From contig JAESRR010000159.1 in the NCBI GenBank assembly GCA_016764535.1, positions 6,203 through 11,555 of the forward strand: 5,353 bases of DNA, in the 5' to 3' direction. This stretch comes from Cohaesibacteraceae bacterium (lineage in GTDB: Bacteria; Pseudomonadota; Alphaproteobacteria; Rhizobiales; Cohaesibacteraceae). Each line of letters begins with the position of its first letter. The first letter of the stretch is position 1. Shown here in pieces: positions 4,824 to 5,353 of the stretch. The notes beneath the pieces were generated by a model, which was not told where the DNA came from, searched no databases, and worked only from the letters and a program-made list of their open reading frames with translations. The position numbers were made by a program, and so were the translations under genes.

Positions 4824-5353
4824 ATGATTAGAAATGTAATAGCGACCATCGCCGCGACGGCAATGCTGACAGCGCCGGTTCTTGCAGAAGATTTTGTGAT
4901 TGGCGCTGTCAACGCAAAAACCGGTTTCATGGCAACATATGACGCTCCTTTTATGCAGGGTGTTGCAATGTTCCAAAAAGACGCCAACGCGAAAGGCGGT
5001 CTTGCAGGCAAATATCCAATCAAGTTGATTGAACGCGATGATCGTTCAGATGTTCAGCAATCTACAATCGCAACTGCTGAACTTCTGGCAAGTGAAGAAC
5101 TAAATTTATTTATAACTTCAGCACTTGTGCCGTATGCGATTTCAGCCGGTTCGCAGGCCCTTAACAAGGGCATGATGACTGTACATACAATTGCTTCGCA
5201 GCCCACAATTCCATTCCGTTTGGGAGAGGGCAGTTTTCTTGTAATGATGTCCGACGCTCATATGGGCGGAGTTTATGCGAAATTTGCGCATGAAGACCTC
5301 GGCGCAAAAACGGCCTATCTTGTGACATCTCAATTTGATCCTTACACAGAATT
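4824..5353 (+). CDS. Periplasmic LIV/amide-type ABC substrate-binding protein (3' end outside window)
   Basis: The frame is open from ATG 4824 to the window end; 176 complete codons are visible, perhaps 40-45% of a typical protein of this family. Residues 1-21 are a Sec signal peptide: positively charged MIRN, a hydrophobic core, and cleavage after APVLA at Ala21, so the product is exported to the periplasm. The mature part starts EDFVIGAVNAKTGFMATYD and continues through FMQGVAMFQKDANAKGGLAGKYPIKLIERDDRSD, the first-lobe pattern of Peripla_BP_6 (LivK-type) proteins: IGxxxxxTG, then GGxxGxxIxLxxxDD. It lies 35 bases after the permease/ATPase fusion and surely supplies that transporter. Relatives bind branched-chain amino acids, amides, urea or other small polar compounds; the ligand residues visible are too few to choose. 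The next genes are expected to be the missing LivH and LivF subunits. Confidence 0.92.
   Translation, partial: MIRNVIATIAATAMLTAPVLAEDFVIGAVNAKTGFMATYDAPFMQGVAMFQKDANAKGGLAGKYPIKLIERDDRSDVQQSTIATAELLASEELNLFITSALVPYAISAGSQALNKGMMTVHTIASQPTIPFRLGEGSFLVMMSDAHMGGVYAKFAHEDLGAKTAYLVTSQFDPYTE

Overview
The window reads as one accessory transport and metabolism locus of a Gram-negative proteobacterium. Base composition is near-balanced by eye. The gene types (a FadR-type GntR regulator, a PuuA-like glutamine-synthetase-fold ligase and a LIV/HAAT-class ABC importer with a secreted binding protein) are most typical of Alphaproteobacteria such as Rhizobiales or Rhodobacterales relatives. That placement is an inference from family knowledge, and no marker gene here fixes the taxon.

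Layout. Bases 1-357 are the C-terminal end of a zinc-type alcohol dehydrogenase that starts before the window. A GntR/FCD regulator follows on the minus strand (369-1031), converging on it with 11 bases between the stop codons. A 362-base AT-rich divergent control region (1032-1393) carries several inverted repeats. The plus-strand cluster is then a glutamine-synthetase-family ligase (1394-2689), a 179-base leader-like gap with a possible 32-codon ORF (2770-2868), a single-polypeptide LivM-LivG permease/ATPase fusion (2869-4788), and the 5' part of a periplasmic LivK-type binding protein (4824 to the window end).

Proposed working (inference). The binding protein and the LivMG fusion would import a small polar amine- or amino-acid-like solute. 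The second permease (LivH) and second ATPase (LivF) that this transporter class needs are not in the window and should lie downstream. The ligase would join glutamate to an amine, as PuuA, IpuC or GmaS-type enzymes do, rather than make bulk glutamine, because it lacks the ammonium-site Asp motif and the adenylylation motif of canonical GlnA. The divergent GntR regulator probably senses the substrate or a breakdown product and acts on the palindromes in the shared control region. The dehydrogenase might act in the same pathway, but its own operon lies outside the window.

No RNA gene, CRISPR array, insertion sequence or phage element was seen. The cluster looks like a catabolic uptake-and-activation cassette built from known families. 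The less ordinary parts are the palindrome-rich control region, the permease/ATPase fusion and the small ORF abutting it.
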